Part shown: piece after piece, positions 1-5,278 of the stretch
Layout: the number at the start of each line of letters is the position of its first letter
Numbering within the stretch: position 1 is the stretch's first letter
Source: Candidatus Zixiibacteriota bacterium
GTDB taxonomy: Bacteria > Zixibacteria > MSB-5A5 > GN15 > FEB-12
DNA: 5,278 nt
Reading direction: 5' to 3'
Assembly (NCBI GenBank): GCA_023700785.1
Contig: JAMPYH010000201.1
Location: 1 to 5,278 of the forward strand
The notes under the pieces: generated by a model
Databases searched by the model: none
Told to the model about the DNA's origin: nothing
What the model saw: the letters and a program-made list of their open reading frames with translations, nothing else
Program-made: the position numbers and the translations under genes

Positions 1-311
1 CCGGCGCGGCGGGTCTTGCGAACCACCTGCACCGGAGCGTCGTCATCGTCCAGCTCTTCGGAATCGTAAGACCGTCCGCCGTAATCCTTGCCGACATCGG
101 ACGCGTGCAGATAGGCCGCTTTTTCCATGCCGATATCGACAAACGCGGCCTGCATGCCGGGGAGAACGGTTTTGATCTTGGCTTTGTAAATATCGCCGAC
201 CATCCGTTCCGTATCCGGCCGTTCGACTTGCAGCTCGACCAGTTTGTCATCCTCGAGCATGGCGAGTCGTTTTTCATACTCAGTTGAATTGATAAGAATC
301 TCTGTTTTCAC
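1..311 (-). CDS. rng: Ribonuclease G/E family protein, N-terminal part (truncated by window edge)
   Basis: Single-strand-specific endoribonuclease of the RNase E/G family, which processes rRNA precursors and starts mRNA decay in the cytoplasm. I translated it by hand from a GTG start at 311-309; 103 codons plus two bases are present before the left edge. The start M-K-T-E-I-L-I-N-S matches the family N-terminus. It is followed by the start of the S1-type RNA-binding region: G-D-I-Y-K at 39-43, V-L-P-G-M-Q-A-A-F-V-D-I-G at 49-61 and A-A-Y-L-H-A-S-D at 65-72, all hallmarks of RNase G/E. An acidic run (E85-E86-L-D-D-D-D91) followed by a basic stretch (R98-K-T-R-R102) looks like a charged insertion within the S1 region. 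The catalytic Mg-binding and zinc-link parts lie outside the window. The start overlaps the fmt stop by four bases, so translation is probably coupled. I cannot tell RNase G from a short RNase E here; the family call is firm. Confidence 0.9.
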   Translation of the reverse strand, partial: MKTEILINSTEYEKRLAMLEDDKLVELQVERPDTERMVGDIYKAKIKTVLPGMQAAFVDIGMEKAAYLHASDVGKDYGGRSYDSEELDDDDAPVQVVRKTRRA

Positions 312-1267
312 TCAAACTCCTTAATCCCTTGCGGGATCTCCCCGAAGACCTCTTCAGAAAGAGGTTTAAAACCGTTAACGAAAGCGGCGCCGGACATCTC
401 CGCTTTTCCTTGTGGCACGATCCGGGTGATCTCAACAGCGCCCGGTCCGCAGGCGACGACGAGGCGTCGTTTATCCCGCAGGACGGTGCCGGGTCGGATC
501 CCCGGTTCGGCTACCTCGTTTGCGATCTCGCATCCGAGGATCTTGATACGCATCCCTCGAAAAAAGCTGTACGCTCCCGGTTTGCTGCACAGCCCCCGCA
601 CGAAATTGCGCAGATTGACCGCCGGAAATCCCCAGTCGATCATCGAATTGAAAGGAGTTAGCTTGGGCGCGGATGTGGCCAGCGCGTCATCCTGCGGGAT
701 ACCGTCGGCGCGTCCGGCTTCGATCGCGTCCACCGTATCCATCAGGAACGGCCCGGCCATGCGGCTCATTTTCTCCGCCAGAGAATCGTACGTGTCGTCA
801 TCGGCGATCGAAGTCTTCACCTGCAGGATGACATTGCCGGTATCGACCTCCCGTTTCAGGAAGAAACTGGTGAGTCCGGTCTCGACTTCGCCGTTGATCA
901 GCGCCCAGTTGATGGGGGCCGCGCCACGGTATTTGGGCAGGAGCGATCCATGGATATTGATCGAGCCAAGCTTCGGGATGCTGAAGAGTGTGGCCGGCAA
1001 TATCCGGAACGCGATCACCACAAACAGGTCGGCAGCGAGCAGACGCAGCGACTCGGCCAGCGACTCATCCCTAAGGGAGGATGGCGTCATGACCGGGATG
1101 CCGCGCGCGAGCGCTTCCTGTTTGACCGGGGTTTGCACCAGCTTGTGGCCGCGGCCGGCGTATTTATCCGGTCCGGTGACCACCGCGAGTACCGAGTGCC
1201 GCGATCCAGCCAAATGAACCAGCGGCAACCGGGCAAACTCCGGCGTGCCCATGTAAACAATTCTCAT
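308..1267 (-). CDS. fmt: Methionyl-tRNA formyltransferase
   Basis: Transfers a formyl group from 10-formyltetrahydrofolate to Met-tRNA(fMet) in the cytoplasm, giving the initiator tRNA for translation. At 319 residues it has the normal family length. The N-terminal Rossmann-like formyltransferase domain (about 1-180) starts M-R-I-V-Y-M-G-T-P-E-F-A. It carries P33-D-K-Y-A-G-R-G-H-K-L, the folate/catalytic motif N104-I-H-G-S-L-L-P-K-Y-R-G-A-A-P-I119, and E-V-D-T-G at 140-144. N104, H106 and D142 correspond to the known catalytic triad. The C-terminal OB-like tRNA-binding domain covers about 205-305 and ends in the expected G-A-A-F-V-N-G motif. A-F-R-I-L-P at 86-91, in place of the common A-Y-G-x-I-L-P, resembles Bacteroidetes-type enzymes (inference). 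The ATG at 1267 is chosen because the family N-terminus begins there, although no good Shine-Dalgarno precedes it. The gene sits 89 bp after def, the classic def-fmt pairing, and its TGA stop overlaps the next start. Confidence 0.97.
   Translation of the reverse strand: MRIVYMGTPEFARLPLVHLAGSRHSVLAVVTGPDKYAGRGHKLVQTPVKQEALARGIPVMTPSSLRDESLAESLRLLAADLFVVIAFRILPATLFSIPKLGSINIHGSLLPKYRGAAPINWALINGEVETGLTSFFLKREVDTGNVILQVKTSIADDDTYDSLAEKMSRMAGPFLMDTVDAIEAGRADGIPQDDALATSAPKLTPFNSMIDWGFPAVNLRNFVRGLCSKPGAYSFFRGMRIKILGCEIANEVAEPGIRPGTVLRDKRRLVVACGPGAVEITRIVPQGKAEMSGAAFVNGFKPLSEEVFGEIPQGIKEFE
317..322 (-). promoter_or_regulatory. Shine-Dalgarno sequence of the RNase G/E gene
   Basis: AAGGAG on the minus strand lies five bases before the GTG at 311-309, inside the last codons of fmt. 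It decides the GTG start for the nuclease: the family N-terminal motif begins right at this codon, and no ATG lies nearby in frame. Confidence 0.7.
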
Positions 1268-1326
1268 GAAGAGCGTGAAGCATGACTGGACGGCCCGACA
1301 TCGCGGAAAGCGACATGCGAGGCAGA

Positions 1327-1354
1327 TGACCGGCTGGTGAGCGCAGATCGGTCA
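1327..1354 (-). repeat. Hairpin in the def-fmt intergenic gap
   Basis: An inverted repeat starts two bases after the def stop codon. On the minus strand TGACCG pairs perfectly with CGGTCA, and an inner GCT/AGC pair closes a CACC loop, leaving a six-base bulge on one side (ATCTGC). There is no U-tract after it, so it does not look like an intrinsic terminator. A role in mRNA processing or stability between def and fmt is possible but unproven. The rest of the 89 bp gap (1268-1356) shows no clear promoter and no clear Shine-Dalgarno for fmt. Confidence 0.4.
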
Positions 1355-1356
1355 GA

Positions 1357-1863
1357 TCAAGAAGCGGCGGCGAGTTTTTTCAGCCGCCCTTTCAAAAGCG
1401 TCCTGGCTATCGGCGAAATGTAATCGATGAACAGCTTTCCCTCAAGGTGATCATACTCATGCAAAATCGCTCGGGCCGCCAGACCATCGACCGTCATCTC
1501 AAACGGCCGGCCGTTGAGGTCGAGGGCGCGCACATGCACGATGGCGGGACGAGTACACTTTTGGTAGATCCCCGGAAATGACAGGCACCCTTCTTCGAGC
1601 TCAACTTGGCCCCGGGTTTCAACGATCTCCGGATTGATGAATACAGTGAGGTTGGCCGTGATGTCGACCGCGGAAAGGTCAACAATGAAGACTCGCTTCA
1701 ACACGCCGATTTGGACCGCCGCCAGACCAAGACCCTGAGCTTTTTTCACGGTGTCCACCATATCGGACACCAGATCTTTGACCGCCTGGTTTACTTCTGA
1801 AACCGGCTCGGACAGTTGTCTCAACACTGGGTCGCCGTATGTGACGATCGGTCGTACAGCCAC
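1357..1863 (-). CDS. def: Peptide deformylase
   Basis: Metalloenzyme that removes the formyl group from the N-terminal methionine of nascent proteins at the ribosome, the counterpart of the fmt product next to it. It has 168 residues, typical of bacterial deformylases. All three family motifs are intact: G44-L-G-L-A-A-V-Q51 (GxGxAAxQ), E91-G-C-L-S95 and H135-E-Y-D-H139. C93, H135 and H139 are the expected metal ligands and E136 the catalytic acid. The third motif has Tyr where Phe is common (HEYDH versus HEFDH), a conservative change. The start is GTG at 1863-1861, supported by AGGAG at 1873-1869 five bases upstream and by the family N-terminus (P-I-V-T-Y-G-D-P-V-L-R). It follows yajC by 30 bp and precedes fmt by 89 bp, so co-transcription is likely. 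The C-terminus ends in a basic L-K-G-R-L-K-K-L stretch. I see nothing to suggest inactivity. Confidence 0.97.
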   Translation of the reverse strand: MAVRPIVTYGDPVLRQLSEPVSEVNQAVKDLVSDMVDTVKKAQGLGLAAVQIGVLKRVFIVDLSAVDITANLTVFINPEIVETRGQVELEEGCLSFPGIYQKCTRPAIVHVRALDLNGRPFEMTVDGLAARAILHEYDHLEGKLFIDYISPIARTLLKGRLKKLAAAS

Positions 1864-1868
1864 GCTAA

Positions 1869-1873
1869 CTCCT
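1869..1873 (-). promoter_or_regulatory. Shine-Dalgarno sequence of def
   Basis: AGGAG on the minus strand sits five bases before the GTG at 1863-1861, inside the 30 bp yajC-def gap. It fixes the non-ATG start of def. Confidence 0.7.
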
Positions 1874-1893
1874 ACAAAACTTTCTCTCTATCG

Positions 1894-2208
1894 CTACTTG
1901 TCAACTTTGCCGGCGATCGAGCTTCGCAAAAACTCGAGTTTGGTTTCTTCGCCGATCTTGAGGACAACGCGATTCTTCTCCTCGTCGATGGCGAAAATGG
2001 TCCCGAACAGACCGCCGCTGGTAACTACTTTGTCACCTTTTTTCAACTCTTTCAACAGCGCCTCATGTTCCTTCTGGCGCTTGCGCTGGGGCCGGATCAT
2101 GAGCAGATACATGACCAGGAAGATCAACCCGAACCAGACGATCATCAGCAGAGGTGATCCCTGGGAATTCGGGTCGCCAGCCATCAGGAGAATCCAATCC
2201 TGATTCAA
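1894..2208 (-). CDS. yajC: YajC, preprotein translocase accessory subunit
   Basis: Small inner-membrane protein that associates with SecDF in the holo-translocon. From the TTG at 2208-2206 it has 104 residues, close to the usual length. One transmembrane segment (about 19-38, P-L-L-M-I-V-W-F-G-L-I-F-L-V-M-Y-L-L-M-I) is followed by the family signature R39-P-Q-R-K-R-Q-K-E-H. Then come the cytoplasmic K56-K-G-D-K-V-V-T-S-G-G-L-F-G-T-I71 segment and a beta-rich tail ending S-S-I-A-G-K-V. TTG is preferred because AAGGAG lies six bases upstream (2220-2215). An ATG at 2184 would give 96 residues but has no good Shine-Dalgarno. The frame is open back to an ATG at 2337, but those 43 extra codons do not resemble YajC and run through the hairpin cluster. 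yajC is often next to secD; here it heads a def-fmt-RNase operon, and no secD is visible in the window. Confidence 0.93.
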   Translation of the reverse strand: MNQDWILLMAGDPNSQGSPLLMIVWFGLIFLVMYLLMIRPQRKRQKEHEALLKELKKGDKVVTSGGLFGTIFAIDEEKNRVVLKIGEETKLEFLRSSIAGKVDK

Positions 2209-2214
2209 CCGTAA

Positions 2215-2220
2215 CTCCTT
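2215..2220 (-). promoter_or_regulatory. Shine-Dalgarno sequence deciding the TTG start of yajC
   Basis: AAGGAG on the minus strand lies six bases upstream of TTG at 2208-2206. It is the only strong ribosome-binding sequence near the YajC N-terminus, so it argues against both the ATG at 2184 and the far-upstream ATG at 2337. Confidence 0.7.
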
Positions 2221-2261
2221 GAATACGTTAACTCTATCGGCAGACAGTGCAAAAACTGAAC

Positions 2262-2310
2262 AGCCGGGTTGGCTATAGGTAATATAGCCGGGCGGGCAAT
2301 TCCCGCCAAC
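2262..2310 (-). repeat. Cluster of adjacent and alternative hairpins in the yajC leader
   Basis: In plus-strand terms: GGCTATA (2271-2277) pairs perfectly with TATAGCC (2283-2289) around a 5-base loop. GGCGGG (2291-2296) pairs perfectly with CCCGCC (2302-2307) around another 5-base loop. Two competing pairings exist: AGCC (2262-2265) with GGCT (2271-2274), and GTTGGC (2268-2273) with GCCAAC (2305-2310), which would enclose the whole element. AGCCGGG also occurs twice as a direct repeat (2262-2268 and 2286-2292). No T-run follows on either strand, so a simple intrinsic terminator is unlikely. It lies about 54 bases upstream of the yajC start and would be in the operon's 5' leader if transcription begins near 2300-2320 or further upstream. 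A structured leader or a protein-binding operator are both possible. Confidence 0.5.
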
Positions 2311-2327
2311 ATAATAATTCGTATATA
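2311..2327 (-). promoter_or_regulatory. AT-rich possible -10 region for the yajC operon
   Basis: On the minus strand this stretch contains TATATA (2327-2322) and TATTAT (2316-2311), both resembling -10 hexamers, in otherwise GC-richer DNA upstream of yajC. I find no good -35 at the right distance; the nearest is TTCCCC about 16 bases upstream of TATATA. This marks a likely promoter zone, not a defined promoter. Confidence 0.2.
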
Positions 2328-2395
2328 GATAACCCATGTTCTGGGGGAAGGTTCCGGGGAAGCCGACAGCCCATCGCCGGCGTCAGACAAGGGAG

Positions 2396-2423
2396 TTTAA
2401 AAAGGGGATAGACAAAATATAGA
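2396..2423 (+). promoter_or_regulatory. Candidate promoter for the large exported protein
   Basis: TTTAAA (2396-2401; four of six matches to TTGACA) and TATAGA (2418-2423; four of six matches to TATAAT) are separated by 16 bases, in an A/T-rich patch. A start near 2430 would leave a leader of about 64 bases. TATAGATTG also loosely resembles the TAnnTTTG -7 element of Bacteroidetes promoters. The match is moderate, and an unknown sigma-factor preference makes it tentative. Confidence 0.25.
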
Positions 2424-2485
2424 TTGTTTCGTCTTTCTTCGAGATGTATCCTGAATGGGTGGTTCGGTCGTAAGTCAATAATTTC

Positions 2486-2491
2486 GGGGGA
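2486..2491 (+). promoter_or_regulatory. Weak G-rich ribosome-binding site of the exported protein gene
   Basis: GGGGGA ends two bases before the ATG at 2494. It can pair only partly with the anti-Shine-Dalgarno sequence and its spacing is short, unlike the AAGGAG-type sites of the yajC operon. The start itself is supported by the signal peptide that begins at this ATG. Confidence 0.35.
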
Positions 2492-2493
2492 CT

Positions 2494-5103
2494 ATGCGAT
2501 TCATTCTGACAACTCTTCTTTTTCTGACGCTGTTCGGTAGTCAGGGGCCTATTGCCCGGCCCGATCCAAGAAGCACTAATTCGCTCAAAAACAGAGTTAT
2601 CATTGCTTCGCAGGAAGGCGAGTATTGCGACGCATCACATTCTGTCGGAAAACTGGGTCTTGGGATCGCCGCGGGATGGTTGGGGGGAGTGTACCAATAT
2701 ACGCCGGACGCGTGTATTATCGGAGACTGGCGAGGCGAAGGGGGAGAATACCCTCGATGGTCAGGGATTCAATACCTCAATGACGTCGGCTTATGGGTAG
2801 GTGGCGTGGTGGGCAGTGATACACTGGTTTCCATAGTCAGCTACATCGATCGGGACGAAGGTGGATGGGAGTTCTTAGTTGACGGCGACCCTAGTCGCGC
2901 GCTCGAATATCGTTCTATCTCCGACCCGGAAGCGCCTGAGTTCATTGGCGCGCTGTCTGAGGAGGACTTCATTTGCCGGTCAGTAGACACGTTTACCGCA
3001 AGCTCGGGCTACGGTCATCTAAGTAACCTGGATTTCCTGGACTATCGGCCCCATCGACCTCTCAACCTTGGGATAGAGCAGCGTTCATACGCCTGGTCGG
3101 TTGAATACGCAGAGGACTTTGTACTCTTTGATGTGAGAATCACAAATATCGGACAGAGCTTTTTAGAGCAGGTGTACGTCGGCATTCAATCTGACCAGGA
3201 TTGCGGCCAGTGGAGCTTGGAAGAGGATGTGTATTGGATATCGGAAGATGATATCTGCGGATTTCTGAGAACATATCCGTCTTCTCGGGGATGCGGATTT
3301 GTCGACACCGTTGGTCTCGCCTGGGTTGCCGACAATGATGGCGATCCCATCAAAGGTGAATTTAAGGTGAAAGGGGGGAATAAGTCTCCGCTATCTGTAG
3401 AAGGGATCAGGTTTCTTCAGTTACCGAAGGCCACTCAGCAGATCTCTTACAATTGGTGGGTCAGGAACTACGGTCTCAATTATGATTTTGGTCCGCGTCG
3501 AAAACCGACACCAGATCGACCGCTTCGAAACTTCCACACTGGCGGAACTGGCGAACCACTCGGCGACCGGAACAAGTACTACTTGATGAGTAACGGGGAG
3601 TGGGACTATGACCAGCCATATGTGACTGCCATTTGGCCGGGTGATCCAGAATGGATGTTTCCTCCGTTCGAGTATCGTGATTCGCTCGCCAACGGTGACG
3701 ACGCGTATTACGTGCTTTCGTTCGGGCCGTTTCGCCTTGCGCCGGGTGCCCAGCTGTCGCTGGCGTTTGCGTATATCGCGGGAGAGAATTTCCACACAGA
3801 CCCAAACAACGGGATCAACTTAATAAACAAACAGCCTACCACCTGGTACCAAAATGTCTCGTTTGATGACATCGCCCTCAACTCCATGTGGGCGGAATGG
3901 CTGTATGATAACCCCGGTGTGGACACGGACTCCGATGGCTATGCCGGTGAGTACCGAGTCTGCGTGCTGGACTCACAGTTTATCGGCGGCCAGTGGGTGA
4001 TCACCGCGGCGGACACGACCTACCATCATGGCGACGGCGTTCCTGATTGGCGCGGGGTCCAGCCTCCGCCGCCACCTGTTTTCTGGCTCGAGCCGCAATT
4101 GAATGGGATCCGGATCCGTTTCAACGGTCAGGCGTCGGAAACGACCAAAGATATTTTCTCGGGCCTGATCGATTTCGAAGGATATCATATCTGGCTCGGC
4201 CGAGACGAACGGGAATCTTCGCTCTCGCTCCTGGCGAGCTACGACCGGGAGAATTATGACAAATGGGTCTGGAACAAGTTCATCCCGCCGGCGGGAGATT
4301 TTGTGATACAGGATGTGCCAATGACGCTCGATGAGATCAGGTGTCGTTACGGCTCCGGCATCGATCCATGCGACGATTCATTATTTCATCCACTCTCGTT
4401 TGACCGAACCAACCCGTACCGTTACAAATACGCGGTGGATTCGATCTTCTACTTTACGCCGCACGACAAAAACGTCTACCGGCTGGGGACACAAACGCCA
4501 ATTCGCAAAGTTTATCCCGACGCTCATAAGCCAACCGGGCTGGACACGGTCAAAGCGGAGGATCTCACTCCCGAAGGTTATCTCAAGTATTACGAGTACG
4601 AGTGCATGTTGGAAAATCTGCTGCCGACGATTCCCTATCATATCAATGTCACCGCGTATGATTTCGGCTCGCCGAAAGTCAAACTTCCATCGTTGGAAAC
4701 GTCCAAGATGATGGGGCTCGAGCATGCCTTTCCGTACGCCGACGAAGCACAGACTGACACAACCCTGCCGCCGGTTTATATCTACCCGAATCCTTATCGT
4801 ATTGACGCCGACTATCGCGCGGCCGGATTCGAAGGTCGCGGTTCCAGTCGCATTCCTGACCGTGACCGGCGGGTTCATTTTGTTAATGTGCCGCCGCGGT
4901 GCACCATTCGAATCCATTCACTCGACGGCGATTTGATCCGAGAGATCCGCCACGACTTTGACCCGGCTGATCCCAACTCTCGCCATGATTCCTGGGATCT
5001 GATCAACCGCAATATCCAGACGGTGGTCTCAGGCCTTTACTACTGGTCGGTCGAAGCGGTCGATGGTTCAGTCCAGATGGGGACGCTGGCGATCATCAAG
5101 TAG
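2494..5103 (+). CDS. Large exported protein with fibronectin-III-like segment and C-terminal sorting (FlgD-Ig/T9SS type A-like) domain
   Basis: 869 residues, probably cell-surface or secreted; the specific function is unknown. Residues 1-21 form a signal peptide (M-R-F then a hydrophobic stretch to G15, cleavage probably near A21). Residues about 30-345 are beta-rich, with an aromatic Y199-A-W-S-V and V-L-F-D-V-R-I-T-N-I-G at 210-220. Acidic calcium-loop-like motifs appear at D280-N-D-G-D284 and D477-T-D-S-D-G482. The middle has G357-D-R-N-K-Y-Y-L-M-S and S409-F-G-P-F-R-L-A-P-G418. A hinge D514-G-V-P-D-W and five prolines (524-528) lead into a fibronectin-III-like segment with D560-F-E-G-Y-H-I-W567. 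The last 110 residues start P760-V-Y-I-Y-P-N-P-Y-R769 and end with S-G-L-Y-Y-W-S-V-E and an I-I-K terminus, the pattern of C-terminal sorting/FlgD-Ig-like domains in FCB-group surface proteins. Eleven cysteines are scattered along it. No enzymatic motif is recognised. Base composition changes from about 47% GC in the first part to about 60% later. It is transcribed divergently from yajC, with no visible functional link. Confidence 0.9.
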   Translation: MRFILTTLLFLTLFGSQGPIARPDPRSTNSLKNRVIIASQEGEYCDASHSVGKLGLGIAAGWLGGVYQYTPDACIIGDWRGEGGEYPRWSGIQYLNDVGLWVGGVVGSDTLVSIVSYIDRDEGGWEFLVDGDPSRALEYRSISDPEAPEFIGALSEEDFICRSVDTFTASSGYGHLSNLDFLDYRPHRPLNLGIEQRSYAWSVEYAEDFVLFDVRITNIGQSFLEQVYVGIQSDQDCGQWSLEEDVYWISEDDICGFLRTYPSSRGCGFVDTVGLAWVADNDGDPIKGEFKVKGGNKSPLSVEGIRFLQLPKATQQISYNWWVRNYGLNYDFGPRRKPTPDRPLRNFHTGGTGEPLGDRNKYYLMSNGEWDYDQPYVTAIWPGDPEWMFPPFEYRDSLANGDDAYYVLSFGPFRLAPGAQLSLAFAYIAGENFHTDPNNGINLINKQPTTWYQNVSFDDIALNSMWAEWLYDNPGVDTDSDGYAGEYRVCVLDSQFIGGQWVITAADTTYHHGDGVPDWRGVQPPPPPVFWLEPQLNGIRIRFNGQASETTKDIFSGLIDFEGYHIWLGRDERESSLSLLASYDRENYDKWVWNKFIPPAGDFVIQDVPMTLDEIRCRYGSGIDPCDDSLFHPLSFDRTNPYRYKYAVDSIFYFTPHDKNVYRLGTQTPIRKVYPDAHKPTGLDTVKAEDLTPEGYLKYYEYECMLENLLPTIPYHINVTAYDFGSPKVKLPSLETSKMMGLEHAFPYADEAQTDTTLPPVYIYPNPYRIDADYRAAGFEGRGSSRIPDRDRRVHFVNVPPRCTIRIHSLDGDLIREIRHDFDPADPNSRHDSWDLINRNIQTVVSGLYYWSVEAVDGSVQMGTLAIIK

Positions 5104-5239
5104 TTCCCAGGGCGGGGCCGACCTCTAGTCCACAGTCAAATCTGAGGACGGACCTGACCTACTATCCCACAACATTCTTCCATTCAACCACTTACAAAAT
5201 CCCGCGAACTATTTCGCAAGATCGTGTGTTGGATAAGAC
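5104..5239. other. Intergenic stretch after the exported protein gene
   Basis: 136 bp with no clear gene. A small perfect hairpin, GCGAA (5204-5208) with TTCGC (5213-5217) around a CTAT loop, is not followed by a T-run. Only weak CCTC/GAGG and GTCC/GGAC pairings occur near 5120-5150. I see no convincing intrinsic terminator or promoter, so how the upstream gene ends transcription is not visible. Confidence 0.4.
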
Positions 5240-5278
5240 ATGAACAGTCACGTGTCGACAGATGCGATCGGTTTCAGA
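5240..5278 (+). CDS. Possible start of a further gene (truncated by window edge)
   Basis: An ATG opens thirteen codons without a stop to the right edge (M-N-S-H-V-S-T-D-A-I-G-F-R). An in-frame TAA lies just upstream at 5234-5236, so this would be the true N-terminal end. The only ribosome-binding hint is GGA at 5231-5233, which is weak. Thirteen residues are too few to recognise a family. A minus-strand frame is also open through this stretch down to a stop at 5192-5194, so a convergent gene ending here is an alternative. Confidence 0.3.
   Translation, partial: MNSHVSTDAIGFR

Noticed and set aside
426..1217. 263-codon plus-strand open frame opposite fmt
   Set aside because: It lies wholly antisense to an unambiguous fmt gene. 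Its translation is low-complexity and rich in Ser, Arg and Pro, as expected of a shadow frame in GC-rich coding DNA.
2291..2307. GC-rich hairpin read as an intrinsic terminator
   Set aside because: No T-run follows the stem on either strand, and no gene ends just upstream of it; it lies between divergent starts.
2209..2337. N-terminal extension of YajC from the ATG at 2337
   Set aside because: The 43 extra residues do not look like YajC, run through the hairpin cluster, and precede a TTG with a strong AAGGAG at correct spacing.
4381..4917. 178-codon minus-strand open frame opposite the exported protein gene
   Set aside because: It overlaps well-supported coding sequence, including the C-terminal domain, and its translation shows no recognisable domain.
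5192..5278. Minus-strand open frame from the right edge as the end of a convergent gene
   Set aside because: Only 28 codons are visible before the TAA, with no recognisable motif and no terminator in the gap. It cannot be separated from chance and competes with the plus-strand ATG at 5240.
1..5278. CRISPR array, transposon ends, tRNA/rRNA, toxin-antitoxin or phage-defence genes
   Set aside because: Reading both strands showed no regularly spaced repeats, no transposase motifs, no cloverleaf-like RNA and no defence-type domains. The genes present are housekeeping genes plus one surface protein.

Overview
The window looks like a chromosomal piece of a moderately GC-rich bacterium. Two clues suggest the FCB superphylum (Bacteroidetes/Chlorobi relatives, including candidate phyla such as Zixibacteria). 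First, the formyltransferase carries the variant signature V-I-A-F-R-I-L-P followed by N-I-H-G-S-L-L-P-K-Y-R-G-A-A-P-I-N-W, which I associate with Bacteroidetes-type enzymes. Second, the large exported protein ends in a Y-P-N-P-Y...S-G-L-Y-Y-W type C-terminal domain, common in cell-surface proteins of that superphylum. The taxonomic placement is inference from protein motifs.

Layout. Bases 1-2208 hold four co-directional minus-strand genes, in transcription order yajC, def, fmt, and an RNase G/E-family gene cut by the left edge. Gaps are 30 bp (yajC-def) and 89 bp (def-fmt, containing a hairpin). fmt and the RNase gene overlap by four bases in a GTGA stop/start. This looks like one housekeeping operon: a SecDF-YajC accessory membrane protein, peptide deformylase, methionyl-tRNA formyltransferase and an RNA-processing nuclease. 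Def and Fmt are the two halves of the N-formylmethionine cycle. Three of the four genes start with GTG or TTG behind clear Shine-Dalgarno sequences.

Bases 2209-2493 are a divergent intergenic region. It holds a cluster of perfect, partly mutually exclusive inverted repeats (2262-2310) that would lie in the yajC leader, plus AT-rich promoter-like elements for both directions.

Bases 2494-5103 encode one plus-strand 869-residue exported protein: a signal peptide, a long beta-rich N-terminal region, acidic D-x-D-x-D type loops, a proline hinge, a fibronectin-III-like segment and a C-terminal sorting/FlgD-Ig-like domain. Its precise function is unknown. The rest of the window is 136 bp with no clear terminator and a possible start of a further plus-strand gene at 5240.

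I found no mobile element, CRISPR array, tRNA or rRNA. I also found no convincing evidence of a new multi-gene system. The items most worth a second look are the structured yajC leader and the composition shift inside the large exported gene.
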